Assembly (NCBI GenBank): GCA_963693365.1
Contig: CAVNZM010000002.1
Coordinates: 16,864,001-16,928,000, forward strand
Source: Amoebidium appalachense
Lineage: Eukaryota > Ichthyosporea
Reading direction: 5' to 3'
Length of the DNA stretch: 64,000 bases
This document shows positions 24,801 to 36,104 of this stretch, one piece after another. A model generated the notes under the pieces. The model saw nothing but the letters and a program-made list of their open reading frames with translations, was not told where the DNA came from and searched no databases. Each line of letters starts with the position of its first letter. Position 1 is the first letter of the stretch. The translations under genes were made by a program, and so were the position numbers.

Positions 24801-25079
24801 TTCCGTTTTTGCTACCGGTTTGCACTTCACTCTCACGTGTGGTGCGGCAAGTACAATAATGCCTCGGTTTTTCGCGTAACCGGGGTGTGTGGATGTGTCG
24901 ACCAATGTAGAGTTGAATTTGTGGTGGTTTTTAAACTGTGTTTCGCAAATCACTGTAAACGTGTGGTTGTTTGTCTGTTGTTGTATGTAGCTGATTTTAT
25001 CGTCGAGTGTCCCGGGGGGGAGGCCCTTTTGGGGGCCCAGTGTCCGAGCATTCCAGAAGAAGAAGGATAAATTAGGCAT
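21885..25079 (-). CDS. LINE ORF2: AP endonuclease and reverse transcriptase
   Basis: Single 1064-residue frame. The N-terminal 250 residues form an APE-like endonuclease: FFWNARTLG (start), a central glutamate in VICETQF, ILGDFNTRL, and RSSDHSPILF with the catalytic histidine. The reverse transcriptase follows: SCGPDGLPAGFLK, SFRPITLTQVVRR, FIDWKTAYDSV (first catalytic Asp), GLLQGSLLSPFLFN, and LLYADDLSLLA (the YADD box). A thumb and C-terminal region without an evident zinc knuckle ends at 21885. The enzyme nicks target DNA and primes reverse transcription on it. The start ATG overlaps the stop of ORF1 as ATGCCTAA, suggesting reinitiation or stop-start coupling. Similarity seems closest to LINEs of early-diverging fungi, an impression not tested. 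Confidence 0.95.
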   Translation of the reverse strand: MPNLSFFFWNARTLGPQKGLPPGTLDDKISYIQQQTNNHTFTVICETQFKNHHKFNSTLVDTSTHPGYAKNRGIIVLAAPHVRVKCKPVAKTEFSVSIEFLSNVFTFVYYPPSMSVVELTHELSQLPMSTVILGDFNTRLHHTDTLQVSVGYPSKPPERAIPLARYVQSHTLRFPQISHAHNTDWGVAFWPSTMSKLSLPPNLSRSSDHSPILFLPKISLDLLPPPPPTFRLRLSQLKSQWGRVDVCVCYATKHPIYMRLLESAQARPDSHLVLDTCTNFIVDDLIDLGDYAGGGRKEYPDALLLPNTTPARLGEPLSQKESLRRLASMNRFGPPARIIGDTTGDPLIDSDKYFSELFKDRTPAQKPIVWPVDPSIPIESILPFFSPDAIWSVISSYSSSKSCGPDGLPAGFLKILVPSYPQKESDRAIKPDLTIMLSSLFSWCVKCGHVPSSWLDTLVIPIVKKDSEGPISSFRPITLTQVVRRFFEACLLRLFAHHPRFQSILHIHPCQSAFRKNNSCYVQIMALHDSMQVGAQYVGFIDWKTAYDSVSPGLLWEKLAARGVPHCIGVLLEALLSQTYGRAVVNGHLSYGFARTRGLLQGSLLSPFLFNLFIDDLAVKIYAENDDPINNFPPALLYADDLSLLARTPRRLQRLFDVVSEWCKANLMILNIDKCGVLVPDIANNLHTFTLSSKPVPIVPEYKYLGVPVDSVGVMFPHMVEKRVELARKRLAFFSANIFKDTPLHPSIRLTFIRTFVFPACEYGLPLLAAWIKKERTRALKPLANFLEAEVASFLSNNCCKPGPVTLSIYGLVPIAARVSYLALKFNKHISRLKKYLPSHPLFSIRPVPSSPLPSFLPSLSPSPLGTNTNKPRNSVCVTLDCHLLIKHVHNHKIITQYNKWKKIPHDTRPDESIHLEKLSLMSRFIYTDRLNHIAKYGTRKCITPKYILPSCRTGLSLADGIIDQLPRFYCTRAIQWRSNKYKVASFACPNNTHTHQFNRSCIAKCSLIDHIIPQHTHVTFTTDTQKDSLPVNYNILDFILNTRNYDLFIRCIDWLEKHITTKL

Positions 25080-26256
25080 CGGTTTGGTCCGACACCTGTG
25101 GGGTTGGTTCCCACTTGTCGCTTACGGGGTCGTATGCACGACCTTCCGCCAGCGCGAACAGTTCGCAGAAGAGCTCGATTTCCATCTCGCATCGGCGTTT
25201 GCGCTCGAGCAGTTTCTCACCAGAAAACATTGGTTCCTTCGTGTCCGTGTCTATCACGCTCGTAGCATCGTTTTCCAACTTTGCGAGGAACTCTTTTGCC
25301 TTGCTGATGCGTACACGACAACGTGTGGCGCACGCATTCTTAGCAGACACTTTACGTTCTTTGTCTGCTTTCTGAATGTTTTCCGGCGCGCATGGGTCGT
25401 AGCTTGGGAGGTGGGTGAAGAAGCTTCCACACCCCTTTGTCGCGTCACGGATGAACGCACGGTTATAGTCGCCCCGTACTGCTACTTCCAGCACATCGTA
25501 TCCAATGAAGGACAGACAAAGGATGCGAGAGCACCGGAAGCCGAGAGCCTTGAAGATGGACCACATGGCCCTGTGTGGGCGTCTGCCGTGCTTGACTTTG
25601 AAATACACCCTCTCGTATTTGGGTGGGATGTTGATGTTACCGTTTGCTTGGGTGTTCCCCTTAGCCGGCGGTTTGGAAGGGGAGTTGCGGCGGTACTCGT
25701 TGCCTGCAAGAATGCTGGCATATGTTTCCTTGGCAATTTGGCGGAGCTCGGGTGTTTTACGAGAGTTCGCATATTCTAGGAACTCTGCCGGGAGCTGTGC
25801 TTCCGGTCCTGTGTTGTTTTGTGTTGGGGTGGAAATGTCTCCGTCGCGAGATGTTTGCTCATGAGTTTTGGGGTTTTGCGATCCACTAATGTTTAGCTGG
25901 GCTGTGAGTGAATCAATGGTGAGCTTGAGTTGGGTATTTTCTGTTTGGAGTTTTTCTATCATGTTCTTGAGTGGTAACAGCTCATTTAGCTGTTTCTTAA
26001 CGAGGGCAAGTTCTGCCAGTACTGTATCAACCGAAAGTTTCGGCATGGTTGTTATTGTGTTTCTACGGAGTGGTGTGGTGTTATTCTGAATGGGTAGTGT
26101 ATTGTAAATAGGTGTTGCGCTTAGTCTAAGGCGATGTTTTTCTGGTTGTGCATCTGTGGTAGGTGTATCTGCTGGACGTTTTAATGGTCGCACATGTGTG
26201 ATGGGTGTAGATGGAACTTTGAAAGAGGTTCTGAAACGATTATAGGCATGTGCCAT
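25072..26256 (-). CDS. LINE ORF1: coiled-coil nucleic-acid-binding protein
   Basis: 394 residues from the ATG at 26256. Residues about 1-70 are basic and proline/threonine-rich. Around 70-125 is a heptad-like coiled coil (MPKLSVDTVLAELALVKKQ, then leucine-spaced residues), the usual trimerisation element of LINE ORF1. Residues about 210-290 hold a conserved-looking fold (RVYFKVKHGRRPHRAMW, LCLSFIGYDVLEVAV) that recalls ORF1 proteins of fungal LINEs, and an RRM-like role is inferred. The C-terminus is highly charged. No CCHC zinc knuckles are present. It would package element RNA. A later start at the coiled-coil methionine (26046) is possible. Confidence 0.85.
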   Translation of the reverse strand: MAHAYNRFRTSFKVPSTPITHVRPLKRPADTPTTDAQPEKHRLRLSATPIYNTLPIQNNTTPLRRNTITTMPKLSVDTVLAELALVKKQLNELLPLKNMIEKLQTENTQLKLTIDSLTAQLNISGSQNPKTHEQTSRDGDISTPTQNNTGPEAQLPAEFLEYANSRKTPELRQIAKETYASILAGNEYRRNSPSKPPAKGNTQANGNINIPPKYERVYFKVKHGRRPHRAMWSIFKALGFRCSRILCLSFIGYDVLEVAVRGDYNRAFIRDATKGCGSFFTHLPSYDPCAPENIQKADKERKVSAKNACATRCRVRISKAKEFLAKLENDATSVIDTDTKEPMFSGEKLLERKRRCEMEIELFCELFALAEGRAYDPVSDKWEPTPQVSDQTDA

Positions 26257-26304
26257 GACATGGATGGGGGTGTTCCCCGGCCCTTAGGGCCACGGATGGC
26301 CTGG

Positions 26305-26365
26305 TTTAGGGGTGGATGCGCGAAGGATACTATTTATTAGTATCCTTCGCGCATCCACCCCTAAA
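26305..26365. repeat. Perfect 28-bp palindrome with 5-nt loop
   Basis: Left arm 26305-26332 and right arm 26338-26365 are exact reverse complements around the loop TTTAT. The arms begin with 'tttaggggtggatgcgcg'. It sits 49 bp upstream of LINE ORF1 and would fold into a strong hairpin in DNA or RNA. Confidence 0.95.
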
Positions 26366-28078
26366 TATAATAAGAAATTCCAGAAAAAAGTATATGTTTT
26401 TGCGACTTTGACTATCTTTTTGGCTGATAACTGATCGTTACCTAGTTCTATTTCTAGCAAAAAGCAGAAGGGCCCAGGATTATTCTGATAATTAAAAAAA
26501 CAATATTCCTAAGTGTAAGCCCAACCTCTCATTGTTGCAATTTTAATCTACATTTATTTGACAAGATCTTTATTTTGTGGATATATGACGCTATTATCTG
26601 TAAGAAAATTCAGGGGGGGGTAATAAAGATATTTCTGGACTTTTGGCTCAAAAGCACCCATTCCGCCATCCCCCCGAGCTGCGCAGTCTACACAACTGCC
26701 GTGAAGTACGAACCTCCGATAACAGTCCCAAGATTGAACCCATGTTCCCTTTTCCTGTTTTCTCTCTCTCTCTCTTACCTCTAAAGTACTCTATTTTTGG
26801 GCTCCCGTTCATACAAGTAGTGCAGAATAACTAGGAAGTAGCCGGCCATAGTGCGTTTGGCTTGATACAAGAGCTTTTTTGATGGGGTGGTGTGTTCCCC
26901 CTGTCCTTTTTCCGCTCTGTGTTGAGTTTCAACCTTCAGCCCTCCATATTCCCCTTTCCACTCGTCGAACGCCGCACCATACCGTGCATATACTGTCTAT
27001 TACATGTACTTGCTCCTAGGGCAAACACACAGGATTCATTCCCGTTTCTGTGCTTGTTATGATTGCAATTCTCTGCCGAACCCACAGATTTCCCCCACGA
27101 CCTCAGCAAACGAGTACTGGGGGACTGAAACCGTGTTCGTACTCCGTTCACGCCAAGGGGGTGAGTCACTGCTGTTTAGGGGGCTTAGCACTGGGGTATC
27201 TCGGTGATGTGTCCATCAGTGTTGTGATAGTGTGCAGTATAGTAGGAGGGTGTTGCTTTTCAAATCTACGAGTGACAAGATCAAGAGTGCTTCTCTAACC
27301 GCAGGGGAATAGCAGGCTGGTGATCCTTGCGCAGCCACACACTATTTCACTTGCTTTCACGTCTATACGAACTAGGCCTTTTCGTTGCGCTTGCGCGCTT
27401 AGCTGTGGTTGTGCAGGATAGCCACACAGTAACAAGCTCCTTGTACGTACCAGGACGTTGCCCCTCCACATGAGCCATGTTCTAGGTCTTGGCCATGGCC
27501 GGCCTGTTGGGTAGTCTCGGAGGCGCGTATAATCAAACACACTTGCCTGAAAGGTGAGACTGATGTTAAGTGTTTAACTCAGTGAACTTGTTTGGCCTGG
27601 GATTCCTCTCCTCCCTCCTTCCCTCCCGCCCCCTCTCCCTCCCTCACTTGCTTCCTTTCTCCCCCCCTCTCCCTCCCCTCTCTCCCTCGCCCTTCTTGGC
27701 TCCTCCTCAGTAGCCGTTCTTCCTAGTGCTTCCCTCTTTTACTGTCCCTGTTTGTTCCCTGTCGCTCTTGCTCGTTTTACGGCTAGTCTCCTCATGCATC
27801 GCGTTAGGTGCTGTGCTCTCCAAGGTTACTACCCTTCTTTTTAAAAGCTCTTTCGGCCCTGTAGTTTAACGTCGTCGGCTCTGCCTGCCCCTTTCAATCT
27901 TGCGTCATAGGTGCAGTCAAAGCCGTCCGGCTATCTGTTGGTCCCTGCACGACTACGCTTGGTTCATTTCCACCCTTCACGTACCCCTTCCCTGGCTTTG
28001 TCTGCTGCAGTAAGTACTCAGCGCTCTCCATAGACTTCATTGTTTTTGAAGTTCGCATATTGTTTCTCTGCTGGTTTT

Positions 28079-28117
<39 letters not shown>

Positions 28118-28776
28118 TTCCTCCCCACCTCTGCATGAAAAAAAAAAAAACCTCTCAGTTTTATGTCATATGTACCTTTCACACGCACACACACACAGAC
28201 ACACACGCACGTGCACACACATGGGCGCGCACACCGCACACATACACACACAAGTGCACTTGTATGCAGCTACCCACCCCCCACCCCCCTTCCCCCACCT
28301 TCCCCCCTCCCTTCCCGGAGCTACACGCAACCCAAATCCTCTTCTAGCTACGGACACCATCTTTTGTGCCCTTTTCGAACCACCAGTATACTTCTATTGC
28401 TCCACCTCTTCCTACACACCACGCAAAGACTCAACAATAAACACACATGCACACATCGAAAAACACGTACACTGCTCTAGCCACACATGCAGGGTCGTCC
28501 CTCCCTCCCTTTCTGCGCTCTCCGTGTACTCCTCCTCCTCCACTTCTCAAACCCACGATCTGGCATACAATCCAGGTTTCGCCACTGCTACATATAGCGA
28601 CTTTCCCGTTTCTTCAGTGTTTTTTTGTCGTGTGTCTCGCTCTCTCTCTCTCTTTCACTCACTCTTTCACTCTCTCTCTCGTTGCAAACTTGTATCCCTA
28701 GCTATGTGGTCACTTGCACCATCAACATGTTCTTACACGGTTGTTCCATCGTGTGCACAGGGACCTTGGCTTGAAG
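26366..28776. other. Intergenic region upstream of the BET gene
   Basis: AT-rich to 26640, then unique sequence with CT-rich blocks (27600-27720, 28260-28320), a C run (28083-28117) and CA-rich DNA (28180-28250). Short open frames (for example 27295-27540 on the minus strand) match nothing known. The 'gtgtgcacag' at 28751-28760 may be the acceptor of a 5' UTR intron just before the BET start codon. Confidence 0.5.
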
Positions 28777-30142
28777 ATGGCACACCTGCACGACGACCTC
28801 GGGCTGGACCTGTCCGATGATGAGCCAGACCCTCCTGAGATGATCAAATCCTCATGTAAGCATGTTGGCTGCTTTGTTTTAACTTTGCACTTTGCGAACC
28901 CATTCCCTTGAGGACGGGGTGTAATAGTGCTGTTTTATGCCTTTTTAGGAAGTGATGGACACTTGTGGTTTCGCATCTAGGCGGTGGTGATAAGGTGACT
29001 TGTAGTGAGGAGATTTTTTTTTTTTTGCTGTCTGTGATTCATAACAGCCGTGAGTACTTGACTGTTGACCAAGACACTGACTTAAGCACCCGTAGTGAGC
29101 TTCCCAACCGACGGATCAATCCATCTTGGGGTGGCCACTCCCTTCACCCTGTCCCTCGACAACCCCATCACTGCCACACTCTCCTCATCCCCCGCCGCAA
29201 ACCGTTCGCCTGTCTCCTTTATATCCAGCCCAGTGTTGGGGACGCAACACACATCAGCCATCCCGGGATTCGCCTCCATCACGCGCACATTGACACCGCC
29301 CATTCCCGCCATGCCGTTAGTAAACGGCATATCAGCCCCAACGTCGCGCCTAACCCCGCCCGTTCCGGTAGGGGTTGGGCTGAGCATAGGACGCACACCC
29401 TCGCTGACCCAAACGTCCATGGGGCTGGGTCTTCCCTTTGCCCCCATGCCAGCACCAACCACACAGCCGGCCGCTTTGCCGGGTGGCAATCTCCTTAAGG
29501 GGTTTATGGCGGATATTTTGGGCCCTGAAGTGGGTCTGGATGCCGATGCAAATGACGACATGTCGCACGATCTGTCGGGAATCGATGTTGCGAGTCTGTT
29601 GAAGGCGGTGGAGGATGGGGAGCTTCATGAAGATGACGACATTAATGTGGGTTTGGCGAAAATCGCGGCGGCTGCGGCTGTGGATGTGAAAAAAGAAACT
29701 ACCACTGCTTCTTCGGAGGCAAATTCGTCCAAAAATGGCAATGATGTGCCCAAAAATGCGAGCGATATATCCAGTAATGGCACTGTGTCGGTAAATAGCA
29801 CCAGTAGCAAGCAGGATAAGGGAAAAACCGAAGCAACACAGGCATCAACAAAGACGGAGACGAAGGAAAACGCAAAACCAAGCACGGATTCGGTGCCCGT
29901 TAAGCCCGCGGCTCCAGCCACCAGGGTCGTGGCTAAACCCACCCCAGTGGAGACGCCCGCACTTGCCCAGGGGGCAGGAAAGAAGAAGGGTGGGCGCCCA
30001 ACCAAGGACAAATACCTCACCCCACCGGTACGTACCTGTGTGGAGATCAAACCCCCACACTGTGCTAGTCTCTGTGTGTGTGCTGCTCAGATCTTGAGAC
30101 TGTGCGGGTCAAATATAACTAATAGGGCCTTGGTGTGTGTGT

Positions 30143-30173
<31 letters not shown>

Positions 30174-30370
30174 GGGGGGGGAGAGGGGGGGAGGGGCACC
30201 CCCCACCCTACCCAAATCGTCGATCCCCCCCCCCTCCCCGAGGATGGGTTGTGCTTATGTTGCATGCTGCGGGTGTTGCTGATCTTGCATACTTAAAAGT
30301 TCGCCTTTGCATGTGTCCTGCACTGGTTTCTAATCGTGTAGTTGTACTTCGTTTCTTGTTCCGCGTTCTT

Positions 30371-30405
<35 letters not shown>

Positions 30406-31502
30406 CCACAATTCCCCCCCCCCCCCCCCCCCCCCCCCCCTTATCCCCTAACGGCCCATTTGTGCAAATTCATGTTTACACAATGTGCTGCACAATTGCC
30501 AACACCCTTTGCCCCGAGGACACAGGCCACGTGCACAGAGACAAGCAGTATAAGATGCGACCATTGGCAGCATATCTGTGCTGGTCCGTGCATGGTGGTG
30601 TAGTGATGGTTTATGCCTATGTGATGTGTTCCACCTCCTGACACTAACACACATCCCTCCTTCCCCCCATGCGCCGCACTCCATGTTACCTCCGCCTTTG
30701 CCTTCTTCTCGCCTTTTTCTTCCCCTTCACCAAACAATTACACTCATGGGGTTCACCCTCCTCCCCCCCCCCCTTCCCCCCCCCTCTCCCCCCTTCCTCC
30801 CCTCCCTCTCTACATGTTGTTCTGCAACACTACTCCCTATCACACACACGTACACACAAACACACGCACACACACCAAACAGTCGCCTGAGCTCCCCTCC
30901 AAGCGCACGACCAACCAGCTCTATTTTCTTGAACACACGGTGATGAAGGCTCTGATGAAGCACAAAGACAGCGCCCCATTCCGTGACCCCGTAGACTGGA
31001 AGGGGTTGGGCCTCCTAGACTATCCCGAGGTGGTGGAAAAACCGATGGATTTTGGATGTATCGTGAGGAAGTTGCAGGAGAGGGAGTACGCGAGTGCGGA
31101 GGATTGTCTGGCTGATATCCGGCTGGTATTCTCAAACTGCAGGTGGGTGATATTAGTGAAATACTAATGGCATGCTATGATTGGATGTCTTGTGCTCGAT
31201 GGGGTTGGTGCTAGCCCAGACACTAGCCATACCCGATTTGATGGCGTGGGAATAGGATTAGCATAGTGATAAAAATTTGCAATTTCCTGCTGATATATGT
31301 TGGAATGCGTCGGCTGACATTTCTGTGCGTACGAGATGTTTTCAAATGTGCCATAGTGTAATATGGACCTTTATTATTGGTGTGTCTTCAATTACTAGCT
31401 TATCACGTCAGCTAAGACAGTAATTCATCAACATGGTCTGTACACACATGCATGCGTGCACGCGCACATGCGCACGCACACACGCACGCACGTGCGCGCC
31501 CG

Positions 31503-31589
<87 letters not shown>

Positions 31590-32658
31590 TGATCCAACAC
31601 TACATACCTAACAGCCTCGTGCATGTTTGCATATGCATTCGGCACATACACCACTGCTCATAGACACACACAGGCATGCATGGGGGTGTTCATGCACCCA
31701 TCACACACCCATGCATGTGTGCGGGCATTCACTCACCCGTATGATTAAACAAAGACATGCACGGACACAAGTGACAATATGCACACACGCACACACGAGA
31801 AGTCATGCACACCAGCTTTGGTGCATGCCAAAACACACATCAACACACAAGCACACAGCGCGCATGTGCACGCTCGTGTACACACAAGCACGTGGCGCGC
31901 ACGTGCGTGCCCACACACACACACAGTTGCATGCATGCAAACATGTATGCATCCGCGCGTGTGCACACACACACACACACGCACACACACACACACACAC
32001 ACACATCCCCGCATGCATATGCAAACCACGTACCTGCCCACAGACACACATGCACACTCCATGCATGCATGCATGCATAGCATTGCATACGCACACGCGC
32101 GTTCGTGCGCACACACAATTGACAAGATCAACCCAGTGTGTACAAGTGTATGCTTATGCATTTGGTTTTGGAGCACCTGTCTTGCAGTGTTTTTTTCACC
32201 TTTTTTTTCATTCTCGCACCCCCTGCGTGATCTTTCAAACCCCAGCAGCACATGACCAATCTGATCTAGCACACCATCGTCTTACAAGGCACACACAAGT
32301 ACTGACCCAGCCCATTTCTCCACCTGCACACAGGCTCTACAACCAGCCCGCATCAGACATTGTCATTCTGTGTCAAAACCTCGAGGCTGTGTTGCGTCAG
32401 AAGATGGAAAAGATGCCAAAGAGCGAACGGGAGCTCAGCAGGGACGAGGAGGGGGAATTGTGGAAGGTGGCTTGGTTGAAGAAGGAGAGGGATAAGATAA
32501 GACGCGTGAATGGCCCTAAAGCGGCTAGGGGTATTAAACGGGCAGGAGCGGTTCCTAAGAAGACAAAAACGAAAAAGATGTCGGGAGGTTAGTGCAACAC
32601 CGCACATGCACATGCGCACGCGCACTTACTCAACACACGTAGGCGTGCGCACACACGC

Positions 32659-32726
<68 letters not shown>

Positions 32727-34395
32727 AACACACGGACGTGCGTGTGGTCCATAGGTGTGTGCATTACCTTTGCACACGCCTTAATGTGCATCTGGTTGCC
32801 CTATGTACCAAAAAACGGATGTGTTGAAAGGCTAGATAGGCCCTTGACCGCTCACTCCATATTCTACCACGCGCTGACCCTAGAGCTACCTCAGAAGGTA
32901 GCACGGGCATGGCACGCACGTGCACATGCTTGAGCACCAAACAAGTGCACACACACACACGCACAAGCACGCGTGTGCTCATCCAAACTCATGCAGACAC
33001 ATACACAGGTACTGGGGAGTCCGGCAAGAACACCCGAGAGAAGAGACCGCCAGAGGATACGGGATCGGTAAGACGGTTATGGGTGGTGCTGTGGTGTGTG
33101 TGCGTGCGTGCGTGTGTGCGTGGAAGAGGTGTGTGTGTGTGGGGGGGGGGGGGGGGAGGGAAAGGGGAAGGGGGAAGGTGGGTATTATGGTGGGGGGAGG
33201 GGAGGGGGGGGGGGGGGACGATATGGGCTACTATGATGAAGTAGCAATCTGTCAGCATCGCATTCAAATGTGCATATCGAGCTAGCTCACAGGCAGGCAC
33301 AATGGGCTCCTTCGGCGCCTCCGGATACCTCTTGTAGCCCCTCTGGCTCCGGCCGTGCATGTGTGTTTGTGTACACTTGGTGTGTGCCGGCACATGCCAC
33401 ACACATTGTTTCTGTGACCTTTGCCACGTGTACATGCCAGCATTTGAGTGTAATTTGTTCTTCTTTCCTGTTGCCTAAGTGCAATGCTTTTTTCAGGAGG
33501 CCGACTCCATCAAGCGGTTTAAGACGGGGGGTGCTGTTGTCTTTGCGGCCCCTCCCCCACGAAAAGCAGCCACGGTAAACACTCCTAAATGTCACATTTA
33601 CCACCCCATATACTTGGCTCTTTTATCTGTGTTGGTTGTTCCCTTCGTGTTGGGACTTGGTTGTGTCAGGCATTCTGTTATCCCCCCCCCCCCCCCCCTC
33701 CTCCCAAACACACACACGCACACACGGACCAATGCACCCCTCCACACGTTGCACCCTCCCTTGTCTTTAGAGGATATCGTCATTCCACTCCAGTTTAAGC
33801 ACATAAACCACAGTGCTTGCTATTGAGCAGTCATGGAATATATGAGACAAGGGGCATGCATGGAGAGATGAGAGAAGGGGGAGGGGGGGGGGGGGGGGGG
33901 GGGGGGGGAGAGATCTGTGCTCGTGTACGGCGTAGATGGGTGTGTGTATGTGTTTGTGTACTGTGTTTGTGCGTGTGCGTGTGCGTGTGCGGTGTGCGTG
34001 TGTGTGTGTTTGTGTGGGTACTTGTGTGTGCATATGCATGTGTGCGTGTACGCGTGTGTGCGTTTGTAAATGCGCACATTGTTCTCTAGGGTGTGTGTTG
34101 ATGTGCACTGACAATTCACCCCCAGGACACCAAGGCCAGCAAGATGTCCAAGTACAAGAAACCCCCCATGGGGCCCGGCCTTAAGTTCTGCAGCAACGTA
34201 CACCGTGAGCTCATGTCCAAAAAGGTAGCAACCCCCCCCCCCCCCCCCCCCCCCCGAGAGAATGATCGTATTGGTACGATTTGTCTAATATCTGACGATT
34301 CTGCAGCATCCATAAGACCCCCCTCCCCCTCCCCTCCCCTCCCCCCCCCCCCCCCCCCCCCACCTTCTCTCTCTCTCTCTCTCCCTCTCTCCCTC

Positions 34396-34489
<94 letters not shown>

Positions 34490-34494
34490 TTCCT

Positions 34495-34528
<34 letters not shown>

Positions 34529-34589
34529 GCGCCTGTTGTTTTGCTTGTCATTTGTTGTTCTGGTTGATTACCTGTAATCTTCGCTTATT

Positions 34590-34624
<35 letters not shown>

Positions 34625-35804
34625 TGTGCGGGGTTGCACATACCGGTGTCTACTTTTCTTCTTACTGTTTTTCTCTCCACACACTTCATCTGTCCACTTC
34701 TGCATACCCCCTTTCATAGCTATAGACACACTTCACACATTGCGTTACGCGCACGCATGCACACACCGCTCTGTTGGCGACAGCTCCCTTGGAACCCATG
34801 CGGCATGTTACCCGCCGGCGTAACATAACTCGGACTATCGGTTTGGCTTTTTTCAAGCCCAAAGCAATGGGTGATACCATATTTCCGGCTGACATCCGGG
34901 GGCATAGCTTTCCGTTCGAAGACGATAAAGTTCCGCCCTAGTAAGCGTGTTACTACCCTGCGGCGTGGGTCAAATCTCATATTTTCCCCTCTGATTACGA
35001 ATTCTGTGGCCTTCGGGACTTAATTCTTTTCAGCTGGTGTAGTATGTTAGCCAGGGAAGTATCGACTTAGGTATCGACGGGGGAGCTTCCTAGAAGCCCC
35101 GTCTCCTGAGTTCCTATCTATATTTTTCTTGCTTCTGCTTACTGCTGCAACTTTAACCCCCGGCCTTTCCCACTGCCCTTGCCTGCATAAGCAACCCTGC
35201 TCGTCTCTGATCAAGACGGGTGACCTACTCATGTTCAAGTGAAACAGTATCTGAGTTGGGTTTCGTTAACGAGGGGAATAGGTCGAAACTCGGGTACTGT
35301 GGATGACGTGGGCCCCCCCTGAGGATGGGCTCTGCTTATTATGCATACTCTTTATGTATGGCTTGCATTCTGCATCGTGTTATCCGTTTGTTCTTGTGTA
35401 CTTCGTACTTTTTGACGCATTCAAAACCCCCCCCCCCTCCCCTCCCCCCATCTCAACCCTACTCTCAGTACGATACCTGTGTCCACACCCTGCTGTCAAC
35501 CGCACTCATGTTTCTCCCCAACCCTTGGTTAGGAAACTTAGAGTACTGTGGTAACTCATTCATTCTTGCTTGTAAACCCACACGTTTGCACAACGTGCGT
35601 CATGCCTGTGCATTTCTTTTCCCCCTCCCTTCCCAGCCATTAACATGTCATGTGGCATTCTTCCCCTCTCCTCTACCTCTTCCTCCAATGCCATCTGACA
35701 CATAAACACCACATGGGCGTGCGAACACACAAGGCTCACAGACACACACACACATGCGCACGCACATGCGCGCACACGAACACGCACACGCACGCACGCA
35801 CACG

Positions 35805-35881
<77 letters not shown>

Positions 35882-36053
35882 GGCATCCAATGCAGTACTG
35901 CGAGTTTGCGTGGCCCTTCTACGAACCTGTTGACCCGCTTAAGCAGCAGTGTCCAGGTAATGCCCTAATCTTACACAGTCGTGTGGTTGTCTGCATCTAT
36001 TTTCTTTCCTTGTATCTGTGTGCTTGTGTGTGTGTGTGTGTGTGTGCGCGTGC

Positions 36054-36104
<51 letters not shown>

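Larger units (their letters stand above)
21563..26365 (-). mobile_element. Intact non-LTR retrotransposon (LINE), two ORFs
   Basis: On the minus strand it comprises a palindrome-bearing 5' region, ORF1 (26256-25072), ORF2 (25079-21885) and a 3' UTR of about 320 bp. The UTR holds (CA)n, an A run and a unique tail. Its 3' limit near 21563 is set by comparison with the truncated copy at 62629-63012, where similarity stops just after 'cgagtaaacagcgtaaa'. The 5' limit is uncertain: ORF1 starts at 26256 and the palindrome at 26305-26365 may be inside the element or at the target. Both ORFs are free of stops and frameshifts, so the copy is probably young. Confidence 0.85.

Noticed and set aside
31505-32115. 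321-residue His/Thr-rich frame over a BET intron
   Set aside because: Only its end (from 32334) is protein-like, and that part is BET exon 4; the rest is microsatellite.
34686-35238. Short identical frames (63, 69 and 86 aa) inside the 1.2-kb repeat as genes
   Set aside because: They overlap one another in different frames, match no family, and their identity is explained by the repeat itself.
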